Shown: positions 1-6,655, numbered from the stretch's first letter. The stretch is DNA of 9,942 nucleotides from JBEKYH01 sp049511115 (GCA_049511115.1 JBEKYH010000151.1:1-9942), one strand, 5' to 3'. Numbers and translations are program-made. Notes: a model not told the origin generated them from the letters alone.

Positions 1-2164
1 GACGCAATTCACCGCTGTTCAAATCCCACAGACACAACATCCCCCCATCATCCCCTGACAAAAGTAATCGTCCGTTGTGGGAAAAAGCCAGCGAGACTAC
101 ACGGGCGTCGGAATTTCCGAATTTACGCCATTGGCCGTTGGCGGACATTGCGAGAACGCCCACACTTCCATCACTGCCACCTGCGACGACTCCGCCGCCA
201 TCGGGAGTGAACATCACGCAACTAATCTCGCACGACGCATTCGCACCTGGCAGCTCAAAGTCGTCGTCCGATGGATGAAGTTGTGCGTGCGTAGACGTAC
301 TCCAAAATCTGATGTGTCCTTGCGTGTCGCCCGTGGCAAGTGATCGCGCATCGGGCGAGAACGCAATCGCTCGGATTCCCTCAGCGTCAGTCGTGATCGA
401 ATGGCTCGAAGTAGGGTTGGCATCTACAAGCCATAAACTCCAAATCCGGGGACCATTCGCCGGATGCGCCGTCCACCCTACGGTTGCGAGGTGTTGGCCG
501 TCAGGAGTAATGGCCGCATGTAAACTCGACCAACCGTCCCATGCAAGCGTTGTGCGTATGCTTCCGCTTGTAAGATCAAACTTCTGGATTTCGGTGGAGA
601 CTTTCTGTTCGGATTCTAGCCTGACACGAAGCCTGTAGATGAATCCTGTCTCGGGGCAATCGAAAATGCTAAATACTTCACTATCCGTCAATAGCTTGCC
701 GATCGCCAAGCCCCTGCATCCCGTAAGTAAATCGTAAGACTGCGCGACCCCGCTGGGAAGTGCCGCCCAAACGGAACGGTCATCAGGACCAAACAGGACG
801 CCGATTGGAGCCATCGGAGACTGCGCATCCGCCATCAGGTTGCTCCACTCATTAGGTGCGTGTCGGAAGCCATCGAGAAACGCAAAGGTCGAGTTGGTCG
901 TTGAAACTCCTTCGCGGGTTTGGATTTGGAGGGCTTCCCAATATAGATTGCGTGCGTCTTGCCAGCGGCCGTCGTGCATCAGGCTGTCGCCATTCGATAT
1001 CAAGCTCTCTGCCCAGTTCAATTGCGAGATATGCCGCTCGTTTTCCGCATTAGCCGCCGCCGCCAGCGCTAGATTTCGCTCCTGCTTCATTCGGATAGAG
1101 TCATGCACAACTAGACTGGTTATTCCTGCAATGACTACCACTGTGGCAGCGATCGGGATTCGGTGCTTGTTGAACTTCTTGCGAAGAAAGTAGATCGCAG
1201 TTGGGCGCCGGGCCGTTAACGGATCGCCATTAAGGTAATTGTCAATGTCGTCCGCCAGTTCGCCCACCGACGCATATCGGTCTTCGGGCAGCTTTGCCAA
1301 GGCCTTCAAAAGTAGGGCTTCCAAATCTCTGTCGATGTCGGCGGCGGCAACCTTTGGTCGAACTATTTCCGCGTGCGCAACGCGTTCCAATACCGCCAGA
1401 TTTCCACCGGTCGGATCGTGAGGCAGGCGGCCCGTGAGTATCTGATAAAGAATGACGCCTAGACTGTAAACGTCGCTCCGCGTGTCAATTTCCGGGATCA
1501 GACCTGCCGCCTGCTCCGGACTCATGTAAGCCGGCGTTCCGGCCCAATCTCCCTGCAAACTAATGGTCGAAAATGACGCTTGTTCATCAATCAGTTTCCC
1601 CAAGCCGAAATCCACAATATGCGGGCTGTTCCCACTATCCACAAGGATATTGGAAGGCTTCAAATCGCGGTGGATCACACCTCTTTGATGCGCATACTGG
1701 ATCGCCCGACACACAATGGCCATCAATGCCAAGCAACGGCGTTTATCGGGCCGATGCTGCTCAATGAATTCATGGAGAGCGATCCCTTCGACCAGTTCCA
1801 TCGAATAGAAGTACGCGCCTTGAGCGACGCCGCTTTCATAGACGCGGGCAATATTCGGATGTTCCAGAAGACTGGCGACTTCGATCTCGCGTTCAAATCT
1901 GCGTTTCGCAACTTCCGAGGTCAGCAGACCGGCATTCAACAGCTTGAGGGCGACCTCCCGGCGGCTGGAATCGCGTCGAGCGCGCCAGACCGTCCCCATT
2001 CCACCCGCTCCGAGTTGGCCGATAATTTCATATCCAGAAATGAACTCGGATTTGCCCCCACCACTGTTGCCTGGAGTCTGCCCGGACGCTGAACGCGGCG
2101 GAAGTCCCGCCGCACCGTCTCCCGCAGCCGAATCCTCTGAGGAATTGGAATCCGATTGGTTCAT
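1..2164 (-). CDS. Membrane-anchored Ser/Thr protein kinase with WD40-type repeats (partial, C-terminus outside window)
   Basis: Reading from ATG at 2164-2162, 721 codons stay open to the window edge. The kinase domain spans about residues 45-300: glycine loop GAGGMG (52-57), catalytic Lys74 in VALKLL, HRDLKPSN with catalytic Asp167, DFG at 185-187 (DFGLGK rather than the common DFGLAK), and SPE at 215-217. All residues needed for activity are present, so it should phosphorylate Ser/Thr. A hydrophobic stretch at about 336-354 after a basic RKKFNKHR segment is a single membrane helix. A helical, TPR-like linker follows, then from about residue 420 WD40-type blades ending in FW or LWDL, for example AFSPDARSLATGD near 600. 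The kinase would face the cytoplasm; on the usual topology the repeats would lie outside the membrane. The start is fixed by an in-frame TAA ten codons upstream; no good Shine-Dalgarno is visible. The substrate is unknown. Kinase-WD40 fusions of this kind are abundant in planctomycetes. Confidence 0.95.
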   Translation of the reverse strand, partial: MNQSDSNSSEDSAAGDGAAGLPPRSASGQTPGNSGGGKSEFISGYEIIGQLGAGGMGTVWRARRDSSRREVALKLLNAGLLTSEVAKRRFEREIEVASLLEHPNIARVYESGVAQGAYFYSMELVEGIALHEFIEQHRPDKRRCLALMAIVCRAIQYAHQRGVIHRDLKPSNILVDSGNSPHIVDFGLGKLIDEQASFSTISLQGDWAGTPAYMSPEQAAGLIPEIDTRSDVYSLGVILYQILTGRLPHDPTGGNLAVLERVAHAEIVRPKVAAADIDRDLEALLLKALAKLPEDRYASVGELADDIDNYLNGDPLTARRPTAIYFLRKKFNKHRIPIAATVVVIAGITSLVVHDSIRMKQERNLALAAAANAENERHISQLNWAESLISNGDSLMHDGRWQDARNLYWEALQIQTREGVSTTNSTFAFLDGFRHAPNEWSNLMADAQSPMAPIGVLFGPDDRSVWAALPSGVAQSYDLLTGCRGLAIGKLLTDSEVFSIFDCPETGFIYRLRVRLESEQKVSTEIQKFDLTSGSIRTTLAWDGWSSLHAAITPDGQHLATVGWTAHPANGPRIWSLWLVDANPTSSHSITTDAEGIRAIAFSPDARSLATGDTQGHIRFWSTSTHAQLHPSDDDFELPGANASCEISCVMFTPDGGGVVAGGSDGSVGVLAMSANGQWRKFGNSDARVVSLAFSHNGRLLLSGDDGGMLCLWDLNSGELR

Positions 2165-2341
2165 TGTGCCCAGTGAGCCGCGTTTCCGTTACTTTACCAT
2201 GTGCGGATTAAACGAACAGTTGGCCGTTCGCGGCTTTGCGGTCTAAGCTGACGCGAGATCGGATGGCCAGAGAGTCTATGCGCTCCGCCGCGAAAGACGT
2301 AGCCGTTGTTCGGACTCATCCGCCAGCCGGTTTAGGACCGT

Positions 2342-2371
2342 TTGAAAACGGCTTGCCGGGCATGTTAAGAT
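2342..2371 (+). promoter_or_regulatory. Possible sigma-70-type promoter, nearly leaderless
   Basis: TTGAAA at 2342-2347 is followed after 18 bp by TAAGAT at 2366-2371 (4 of 6 matches to TATAAT). Transcription would begin about at the ATG at 2380, giving a leaderless or near-leaderless mRNA. No Shine-Dalgarno is seen before that ATG, which fits. The elements are weak enough that chance is possible. Confidence 0.3.
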
Positions 2372-2379
2372 GGTTTTTC

Positions 2380-2745
2380 ATGGCGAACACAGGCGACAAA
2401 GACGGAGACGCCCGCCCCCTGGCGCGCGGGCCTAGCGGTCAATTCTCGAAGGGCAATTCTGGCGGGCCGGGCAGCCCGCTGGCGGCGCGGGCCGTGAACA
2501 TCCGAGAGACCTGGATCAACGCCGGCAATAACTTGTTCTCGCCTACGGTCGCGGAACAGACGCTTCGCGTTCGATCAAATGACAGACGCTACGCTACCGG
2601 ACGACTTCCTCAAACGGCTGAAAATGCTCTTATCCGATCCGGCACTACCACAAGACGGATCGGACCACACGCCGGGACGCGATGTCCAATGCGAGTTTTA
2701 CGTTTATGCAATTTGCAAGAAGGCGGGAATGTCGCCGGCATTTGA
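2380..2745 (+). pseudogene. GGPGxP-motif (DUF5681-like) small protein, probably a truncated copy
   Basis: From ATG 2380 the N-terminus has GPSGQFSKGNSGGPGSP at residues 17-33. This is the glycine/proline motif of small DUF5681-like proteins found in bacteria and phages, whose role is not known. The same motif sits at exactly the same residue numbers in the gene at 5060, which supports both starts. After about residue 45 the helical second half of that relative (I-x-x-L-V then AKxGD...LL/DR) is missing. Instead the frame runs on with arginine-rich sequence into the 5' part of the next gene (overlap 2579-2745), where it looks like a shadow. The simplest reading is a fragment that lost its C-terminal half. 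It could also be a genuinely short gene with an overlapping end. The in-frame extension upstream to 2236 looks non-coding. Confidence 0.5.
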
Positions 2746-3220
2746 GGAGCCGGACGTTAGCTGCGTTTCGGACAGCCTCAAGTTTGGAATCGCCGTGAAG
2801 CGCGTCAAAGGCATCGGCAAATTCCGAGACCGCCTGCGTGAGGCCGTGCACCAGATTGACCGAACGAGCGACCGGGGCATCGTGTTTGCGGATGTTTCCG
2901 TAATGCTCAATCCTGAGAATGACCGCATTAACAGGCCGGTAACCGACGCTTCCTACCGGTCGGCGGTGGTTGTCATATTGAATAATTTTATTCGGGGATA
3001 CCACGAGCGACTACTGGGATGGTTCAAGGGTAGTAAGGCGCGTGGGCTGATACTCACATACCACGACATTCGCCTGCATCCAACCGACGGCTGGGAACAC
3101 AACACATCGACAATTGCCGTGAACCTGTCGCCGTACAATCAAAGCCGAAGCCGTGAGTTTTTGGAGTTCTTCGATGACTTCAAGAAAGGGCTGGCTACCC
3201 CGGCGGAGTCGAGCTACTAG
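2579..3220 (+). CDS. Putative PD-(D/E)XK-nuclease-like protein, 213 residues
   Basis: The ORF runs from ATG 2579 (in-frame TGA upstream at 2495, no clear Shine-Dalgarno) to TAG 3218-3220. I do not recognise a named family. The order of features matches the PD-(D/E)XK fold: an early helix with Glu39 (CEFYVYAICKKAG), then EEPD at 56-59, a strand FGIAVKR with Lys74, and a helix ending in Gln92 (LREAVHQI). After that comes a hydrophobic strand GIVFADVSVML. Such folds act as restriction, repair or resolvase nucleases. The lysine is preceded by Ala72-Val73 where the acidic residue of (D/E)XK is expected, so it is either a variant active site or an inactive relative. It follows the GGPGxP fragment and may have been co-transcribed with it. 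Confidence in a real gene is high; confidence in nuclease fold is moderate and in activity low. Confidence 0.75.
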   Translation: MTDATLPDDFLKRLKMLLSDPALPQDGSDHTPGRDVQCEFYVYAICKKAGMSPAFEEPDVSCVSDSLKFGIAVKRVKGIGKFRDRLREAVHQIDRTSDRGIVFADVSVMLNPENDRINRPVTDASYRSAVVVILNNFIRGYHERLLGWFKGSKARGLILTYHDIRLHPTDGWEHNTSTIAVNLSPYNQSRSREFLEFFDDFKKGLATPAESSY

Positions 3221-3332
3221 GCGAACGGGATCGCGTTTGCATGTCGTCCGTTTTTGCAGCCATTTGCCATTTGGGCGAGTCAGCTTGGACCGTTACCAAA
3301 CGGGTGAAACGAAGCGCGCAGGCCCTGCTGCC

Positions 3333-3345
3333 AATTGACGCGCCG
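3333..3345 (+). repeat. 13-bp direct repeat, copy 1
   Basis: AATTGACGCGCCG recurs exactly at 5003-5015. The two copies bracket the glycoside hydrolase gene and its flanks, about 1.66 kb apart. One shared 13-mer is expected by chance in a window this size, so this may mean nothing. Confidence 0.35.
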
Positions 3346-3430
3346 AGGCGGGCCGACTCGACCGGCGCTCAACCGTTGCCATTGATCCTTAGCCAACACC
3401 AGCGCCGTCAGCGATAGTAAATATGCGGAT

Positions 3431-4882
3431 TTACTGCTTAAACGCCTCACCCGGCGGTGGATAATCCTTCGCTGCATCGTCCAACACCAGCACCCAGTCA
3501 TTGTCCTCGCCTTTGGAAGGCGGAGTAAACTGTTGCGAATCCGCCTTGTCGATCGCGCCGATGGGCGTGGCCGTCCCGTCGCGCGGACTGTACCACCAAG
3601 CGGTAAGCTTGCTCCCGGTGAGTTCCCCAACTCTCAATGCAAAGGGCCGGCCTGAACCATCGAACACAAACGCATAACTGCCGTCCGCCCCGCGCGTCGC
3701 CTCAATGCGGTCGGTCGCCTCTCCCGCCTCGCCAGCCAGCATTGTTTGATCGGGAATTCTTTCCAGCATCGGGCGTGATTCGATCAGCTTGCGCAGGAAT
3801 TGCATTTGCCCCGCCGCCGGCCGCTGCATCGAAGCCTGCCACCCAAGTCCGTCGCCGTAGCCGGTCGGCCGGGTCGTCGGAAGGGAAAAGCCAAAAATAT
3901 CGACGTTGCCATAAGTGTACCCCGTCGCCCCCGCAAAGACGCTCAGGTAGGCATATCGCCGCACATCCCAGGGCCTGATCCGCTTCACATTCGGCCCGCC
4001 GGTGCGGACCAGCCGGTCGGTGATATTCTCATACCCCGATTCCAAATCGATCACCGGCTTGGTCGGTGTCTTCTGCCAGTCTTGCGCGACGATTTTGTAG
4101 TTGTGATTCTGAGTGAAATGCCCCGACTGGAGTGCATTGAAACTCAGCCACGACTCATTTTGAAACCACCACGACGAGCATTGGCCATCGACGCTTCCCG
4201 TCGGGTGATAGGTAATCAAATGCGCCCCGCCGTCGCCTTCGTGCAGGCCCTTGGCGAGCGCTCGGCAAATGTCTTCCAGCGCCGCGTCCGGCGTATGAGC
4301 GGGATCGCGCGACGGCCCCCCCGGCGTGTCGCCGCCGAGTATCCACAGAATCGGCTTATCGCGCCACCGCGCCCCAAGATACTTCCCATACGACTCGGCC
4401 GTCTCCGGGTTCAGCAGCCACGGCTTGGTGTTGATGTACGTCTTGAACCACAGCGGCACGACCGCCGTGTACATGCCATGCGCCGCGACCATATCGATGA
4501 GTTTTCCAGCTTCATCGAAGTATTTGTCGTTCGGTTTGGTCGGATCGCGGTCAATCAGCGCCAGTTGTCCATCGGGGTTGGCATGGTTAAGCCCATCCCA
4601 ATGCAGCGCGACGGCCTGAATGACGGTAAACCCCTTCTTCTGCCGGTCATCCAGATAGCCCTCCGCCTGCTCGATCGTCGGATGATCGAAGAATCCCTAT
4701 GCCGTGTCGCTAAGCCAGAAAAACGGCGCTCCGTCCTGCTTCACCAGATAATGCCCGTTATCCGAAACTCGCAGGTCAGGTAGTGATGCTGGCGGCTTCT
4801 CCTGGGCCTTGGCGGCGGACACAGCCACAATCAAATTAATCCCGGCGATGGTGCTGACAATTCGCTTCAATCGATCCGACAT
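3431..4882 (-). pseudogene. Secreted DUF4038 / GH140-type glycoside hydrolase, interrupted by an in-frame TAG
   Basis: ATG at 4882-4880 has an ideal Shine-Dalgarno (GGAGG, then TCAAC). A signal peptide is clear: MSDRLKRI, a hydrophobic core, and AKA-Q as cleavage site near residue 26. The mature part begins with the DUF4038 signature VSDNGHYLVKQDGAPFFWLSDTA, but codon 62 is TAG where the family continues with Trp (DTAW). The frame then stays open for 421 codons. WILGGD places the likely acid/base Asp at 185, and PVIDLESGYE places the likely nucleophile Glu at 281. A C-terminal domain (about 400-483, SYAFVFDG...ALRVGEL...AWWYSPRDG) matches the putative collagen-binding domain found in these enzymes. 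The best-known GH140 members are apiosidases acting on the pectin rhamnogalacturonan II; the substrate here is unknown. Total length, about 483 codons, is normal for the family. If TAG is not read through, this is a pseudogene; internal ATG 4492 would give only a fragment without signal peptide. Confidence 0.88.
4697..4699 (-). other. In-frame TAG replacing conserved Trp in the glycoside hydrolase
   Basis: On the minus strand the codons read AGC GAC ACG GCA TAG GGA TTC. The family sequence at this place is SDTAW followed by an aromatic/hydrophobic pair, so TGG became TAG by one G-to-A change (C-to-T on the plus strand). Both sides of the TAG encode well-conserved family sequence in the same frame. 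Confidence 0.85.
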
Positions 4883-4887
4883 GTTGA

Positions 4888-4892
4888 CCTCC
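4888..4892 (-). promoter_or_regulatory. Ribosome binding site of the glycoside hydrolase
   Basis: GGAGG on the minus strand lies five bases before the ATG at 4882. It fixes the start there, rather than at the longer upstream frame opening at 5059, and the signal peptide begins at the same ATG. Confidence 0.8.
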
Positions 4893-4896
4893 GCAA

Positions 4897-4923
4897 GCCG
4901 AACCGCTTCATGCGGCATTCGGC
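4897..4923 (-). promoter_or_regulatory. Leader hairpin just upstream of the hydrolase RBS
   Basis: GCCGA (4897-4901) pairs with TCGGC (4919-4923), and inside it CCGC (4903-4906) pairs with GCGG (4912-4915) around a five-base loop, with a small asymmetric internal loop. In the minus-strand mRNA it ends four bases before the GGAGG. It could affect translation or mRNA stability; no ligand-binding class is recognised. Confidence 0.35.
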
Positions 4924-5002
4924 ACAAGCCATGTATCCTTACTGTATCGCCGATGGATGCCAGACGTTGCTGAAAATCCCGCAATCGCGCGGCCCGACCA
5001 CA

Positions 5003-5015
5003 AATTGACGCGCCG
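5003..5015 (+). repeat. 13-bp direct repeat, copy 2
   Basis: Exact second copy of the 13-mer at 3333-3345. It contains TTGACG, which resembles a -35 element, with TATAGC at 5031-5036. The 20-bp spacer is too long for a good promoter toward the gene at 5060. Confidence 0.35.
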
Positions 5016-5059
5016 CCCGTCACGGCAGGGTATAGCATGAACGTCCGAGACGGGTGCAA

Positions 5060-5422
5060 ATGCCGACTGTTATCGTGCTATCACCAAATGGTTTTAGCGG
5101 CGGGCGCGACCCCGCTGGGCGCTTTGCCGACGCCAATGCCGGCGGGCCTGGAAATCCCCGCGAGCGACACACCAGCCGCATTCACGCCGTAATGATGAAG
5201 GCCGTCACCGATGCCGACATCGAGGAAATCGTCCGCAAGCTCGTCTCATAGGCCAAGTGGGGCGACTTAGCCGCGACGCGGGAGCTTTTCGACCGCCTAT
5301 TGGGTCGGCCGGGCCAGACAGCGATTATCGAGCAGTTGGATGAACTGTGTGAGCGATTTGAAAGCCTCAAAGCCCACAGCATGAACGGCGCGTGCCGACC
5401 GTTGAGCGTGGACGGCCACTGA
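5060..5422 (+). pseudogene. GGPGxP-motif (DUF5681-like) protein, split by an in-frame TAG
   Basis: From ATG 5060 (GTG 5054 is an alternative) the N-terminus carries DPAGRFADANAGGPGNP at residues 17-33, matching in position the motif of the gene at 2380. Then come a helical stretch (IHAVMMKAVTDADIEEIVRKLVS, about 41-63), a TAG at codon 64, and in the same frame AKWGDLAATRELFDRLLGRPGQ and a helix rich in Leu/Glu, ending at TGA 5420-5422. Related small proteins run 'L-V-x-x-A-K-x-G-D-x-x-A-A-x-x-L-x-D-R-x-L-G-R-P' without a break, so the TAG replaces one sense codon (CAG or GAG are the easiest ancestors). Intact length would be about 120 residues. Function is unknown; DUF5681-like proteins have been found in phage-like contexts. 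The last 40 bases overlap the first unit of a repeat array. Either a pseudogene or read through. Confidence 0.75.
5249..5251 (+). other. In-frame TAG inside the GGPGxP gene
   Basis: The codons read CTC GTC TCA TAG GCC AAG TGG GGC GAC. The family-like sequence continues in the same frame for 56 more codons. A C-to-T change from CAG would suffice. Confidence 0.75.
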
Positions 5423-5670
5423 CCTACGATAACGCACATCGGAACCGGCATCATCAACCTGTAGAGTGGACAATCAACAAAGCGGCCTGAGGTGTCACTA
5501 ACACGTGGATACACACATGCGGGAACCGGCAGTCTTTGGGCCGTAGCGTGGACGATCACCAAATGGGGATAAATGGACGCGGGAACGGACACCCTTTGGC
5601 CTGCCGTGCGGACCATATTCCTCTGGTGAATCTGGTGGCCGGTGGAAGCGGGTAAAACCGCAGCATGGAC
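5383..5670 (+). repeat. Array of five degenerate ~58-60 bp repeats
   Basis: Each unit has a GGAAC(C)GGCA-like block, a variable middle of about 20 bases, then a GTGGAC-like block often followed by ATCAMCAAA. The GGAAC-like blocks start near 5383, 5442, 5523, 5583 and 5645. The GGAC blocks end at 5413, 5471, 5553, 5613 and 5670, spaced 58, 82, 60 and 57 bp; the second interval carries about 22 extra bases. Unit 1 lies within the 3' end of the GGPGxP gene. The spacing is not constant modulo 3, so the array is a DNA-level repeat rather than a protein repeat. It fills most of the gap between 5422 and 5767. Not CRISPR: units are too degenerate. Confidence 0.6.
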
Positions 5671-5686
5671 CGGTAGAACCGGTAGA
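5669..5686 (+). repeat. Two tandem copies of ACCGGTAGA
   Basis: The 9-mer ACCGGTAGA occurs twice back to back at the end of the repeat array. Each copy contains the palindrome ACCGGT. It lies just upstream of a -10-like TATTAT at 5708 and might be a regulator site. Confidence 0.5.
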
Positions 5687-5713
5687 AACGGACGAAGGTG
5701 ATGAGCCTATTAT
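5683..5713 (+). promoter_or_regulatory. Weak candidate promoter for the gene at 5767
   Basis: TATTAT at 5708-5713 matches the -10 consensus at 5 of 6. The best -35 is TAGAAA at 5683-5688 with a long 19-bp spacer, so recognition would probably need an activator. It would start transcription about 45 bases before the ATG at 5767, directly after the repeat array. Confidence 0.25.
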
Positions 5714-5766
5714 TCGCAGCGGGGACCTGTTAGCGCAGTACCGAACAGGACGAAACGGAATTCAAA

Positions 5767-6237
5767 ATGCCGACCACAAAGCGACAAACTTGTAAATGCA
5801 CGGCCTACCCGTGGCCCCATCGCCCCGGCGGCGGATTGTGTCACTGGCCCGATCCGCCGGCAGCAAGCTGGCAGGGTGAGCCGGGTAAGAACCGGCCGAC
5901 AGCCATACGCCGACGCGGCGAGCGCAAAAGACTATGCCAGCAATACAAGCTGCATCCGATAAGGGACCGGGAGAAGATAGAGCGACGATTGCCTCGGCTG
6001 TATGCCGTCCACGACAAACGATACGGCCGTCTGCGTATGCCGAAGTCGCGATATTCACTCCAAGAGCTTAAGCAACGGCTTCAGGAATTGGTGCGCCTGA
6101 TGGATGCCTTCTCGGAACGCCACTGGGCGGCGCGGGCCGGGCCTGCCGACGATGACGCAAGCCGCTACCCGGCAGACCATCTACGCGATTCCCCGCATAC
6201 CCCAGCATACCCGACGGCGCAGAATTGTCGCGCCTAA
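5767..6237 (+). CDS. Small Cys/His-motif protein (CxC-AYPWPHRPGGG type), function unknown
   Basis: The 156-residue ORF starts at ATG 5767, the only start after an in-frame TAG at 5731, and ends at TAA 6235-6237. The N-terminus has C9-x-C11-x-AYPWPHRPGGG-x-C25-H26-WPDPP. Cys9, Cys11, His18, Cys25 and His26 could form a small metal site. I recall this motif from uncharacterised planctomycete proteins. A strongly basic middle follows (RRRGERKRLCQQYK, residues 48-61, then many Arg/Lys to about 95), then an amphipathic Leu-rich helix at 96-115, and a tail without recognisable features. A basic protein with a Cys/His site suggests nucleic-acid binding, but this is inference. It lies 344 bp after the GGPGxP gene, beyond the repeat array, and 94 bp before the next small gene on the same strand. 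No good Shine-Dalgarno is seen. Confidence 0.75.
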   Translation: MPTTKRQTCKCTAYPWPHRPGGGLCHWPDPPAASWQGEPGKNRPTAIRRRGERKRLCQQYKLHPIRDREKIERRLPRLYAVHDKRYGRLRMPKSRYSLQELKQRLQELVRLMDAFSERHWAARAGPADDDASRYPADHLRDSPHTPAYPTAQNCRA

Positions 6238-6331
6238 TAATCCGTCCCACTGTCTGTTGAGTTGTCTTTCAACAAACCAATCCGAGCGTTTTCGTTTCGC
6301 GCCGTCGCCGCCCACCGATATACCAGTGGGA

Positions 6332-6580
6332 ATGAATGCGGACGACCTGACCCCTAAACAGGTCCAGCGCTTGAACGACGCGATCCGCCGGCAACTTGGC
6401 TACCTGACGCGGCTGGTACAGCGAATGGAGCGACGGGGGTGGGAGCCTTCCGACCGTGTGTTCCGGGCCGCCCTAGACGCCCAGCGGGCCATGTACACGT
6501 TGTCGGTTCATCTTCACTATGCTGCGGTCAGGGATTGGGTGCATTGGCCGGTGTCGCCCAGCAAATCTCATCGCCAGTAA
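6332..6580 (+). CDS. 82-residue helical protein, function unknown
   Basis: I choose ATG 6332 (MNADDLTPKQVQRLNDAI) over the longer frame from 6104, because the upstream part overlaps the 3' end of the preceding gene and is low-complexity Arg/Pro sequence. The core LGYLTRLVQRMERRGW, a short PSD turn, then FRAALDAQRAMYTLSVHLHY looks like two or three amphipathic helices. I recognise this pattern (LGYL-x-RL...RM...G...D...A...L-x-x-x-x-HY) from unnamed planctomycete proteins, but no function is known. It has no membrane segment or signal peptide. It continues the plus-strand run of small genes and is followed by 171 bp holding a candidate promoter and repeats. Confidence 0.7.
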   Translation: MNADDLTPKQVQRLNDAIRRQLGYLTRLVQRMERRGWEPSDRVFRAALDAQRAMYTLSVHLHYAAVRDWVHWPVSPSKSHRQ

Positions 6581-6655
6581 AGAAGAAGCAACGACCGACA
6601 GCGGTGCCTCTGCCCCGTCAGACGGTGGCAAACCGACAATTTCGTTTTACAGAAG

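Noticed and set aside
2236..2379. Upstream extension of the GGPGxP fragment
   Set aside because: No ribosome binding site or family sequence; the motif lines up with the paralogue only from ATG 2380.
2529..2582. ATGA overlap at 2579-2582 as translational coupling
   Set aside because: The frame ending at this TGA opens only at a TAA at 2529 and gives 16 codons; it is not the frame of the upstream gene.
3290..3303. CCGTT-ACCA-AACGG hairpin between the nuclease-like gene and hydrolase
   Set aside because: Short stem with no T-run on either strand; not enough for a terminator.
3800..4783. 327-codon plus-strand Arg/Pro-rich frame
   Set aside because: Antisense to the glycoside hydrolase, which has clear family motifs and a ribosome binding site.
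5182..5616. Minus-strand 144-codon frame across the repeats with repeated VPAxxYP-like segments
   Set aside because: It lies antisense to the GGPGxP gene and its apparent protein repeat comes from the 60-bp DNA repeat; other unit spacings (58, 82, 57) break the frame.
5383..5670. CRISPR array
   Set aside because: Units are degenerate, spacing is irregular, part lies in a coding region, and no cas gene is present.
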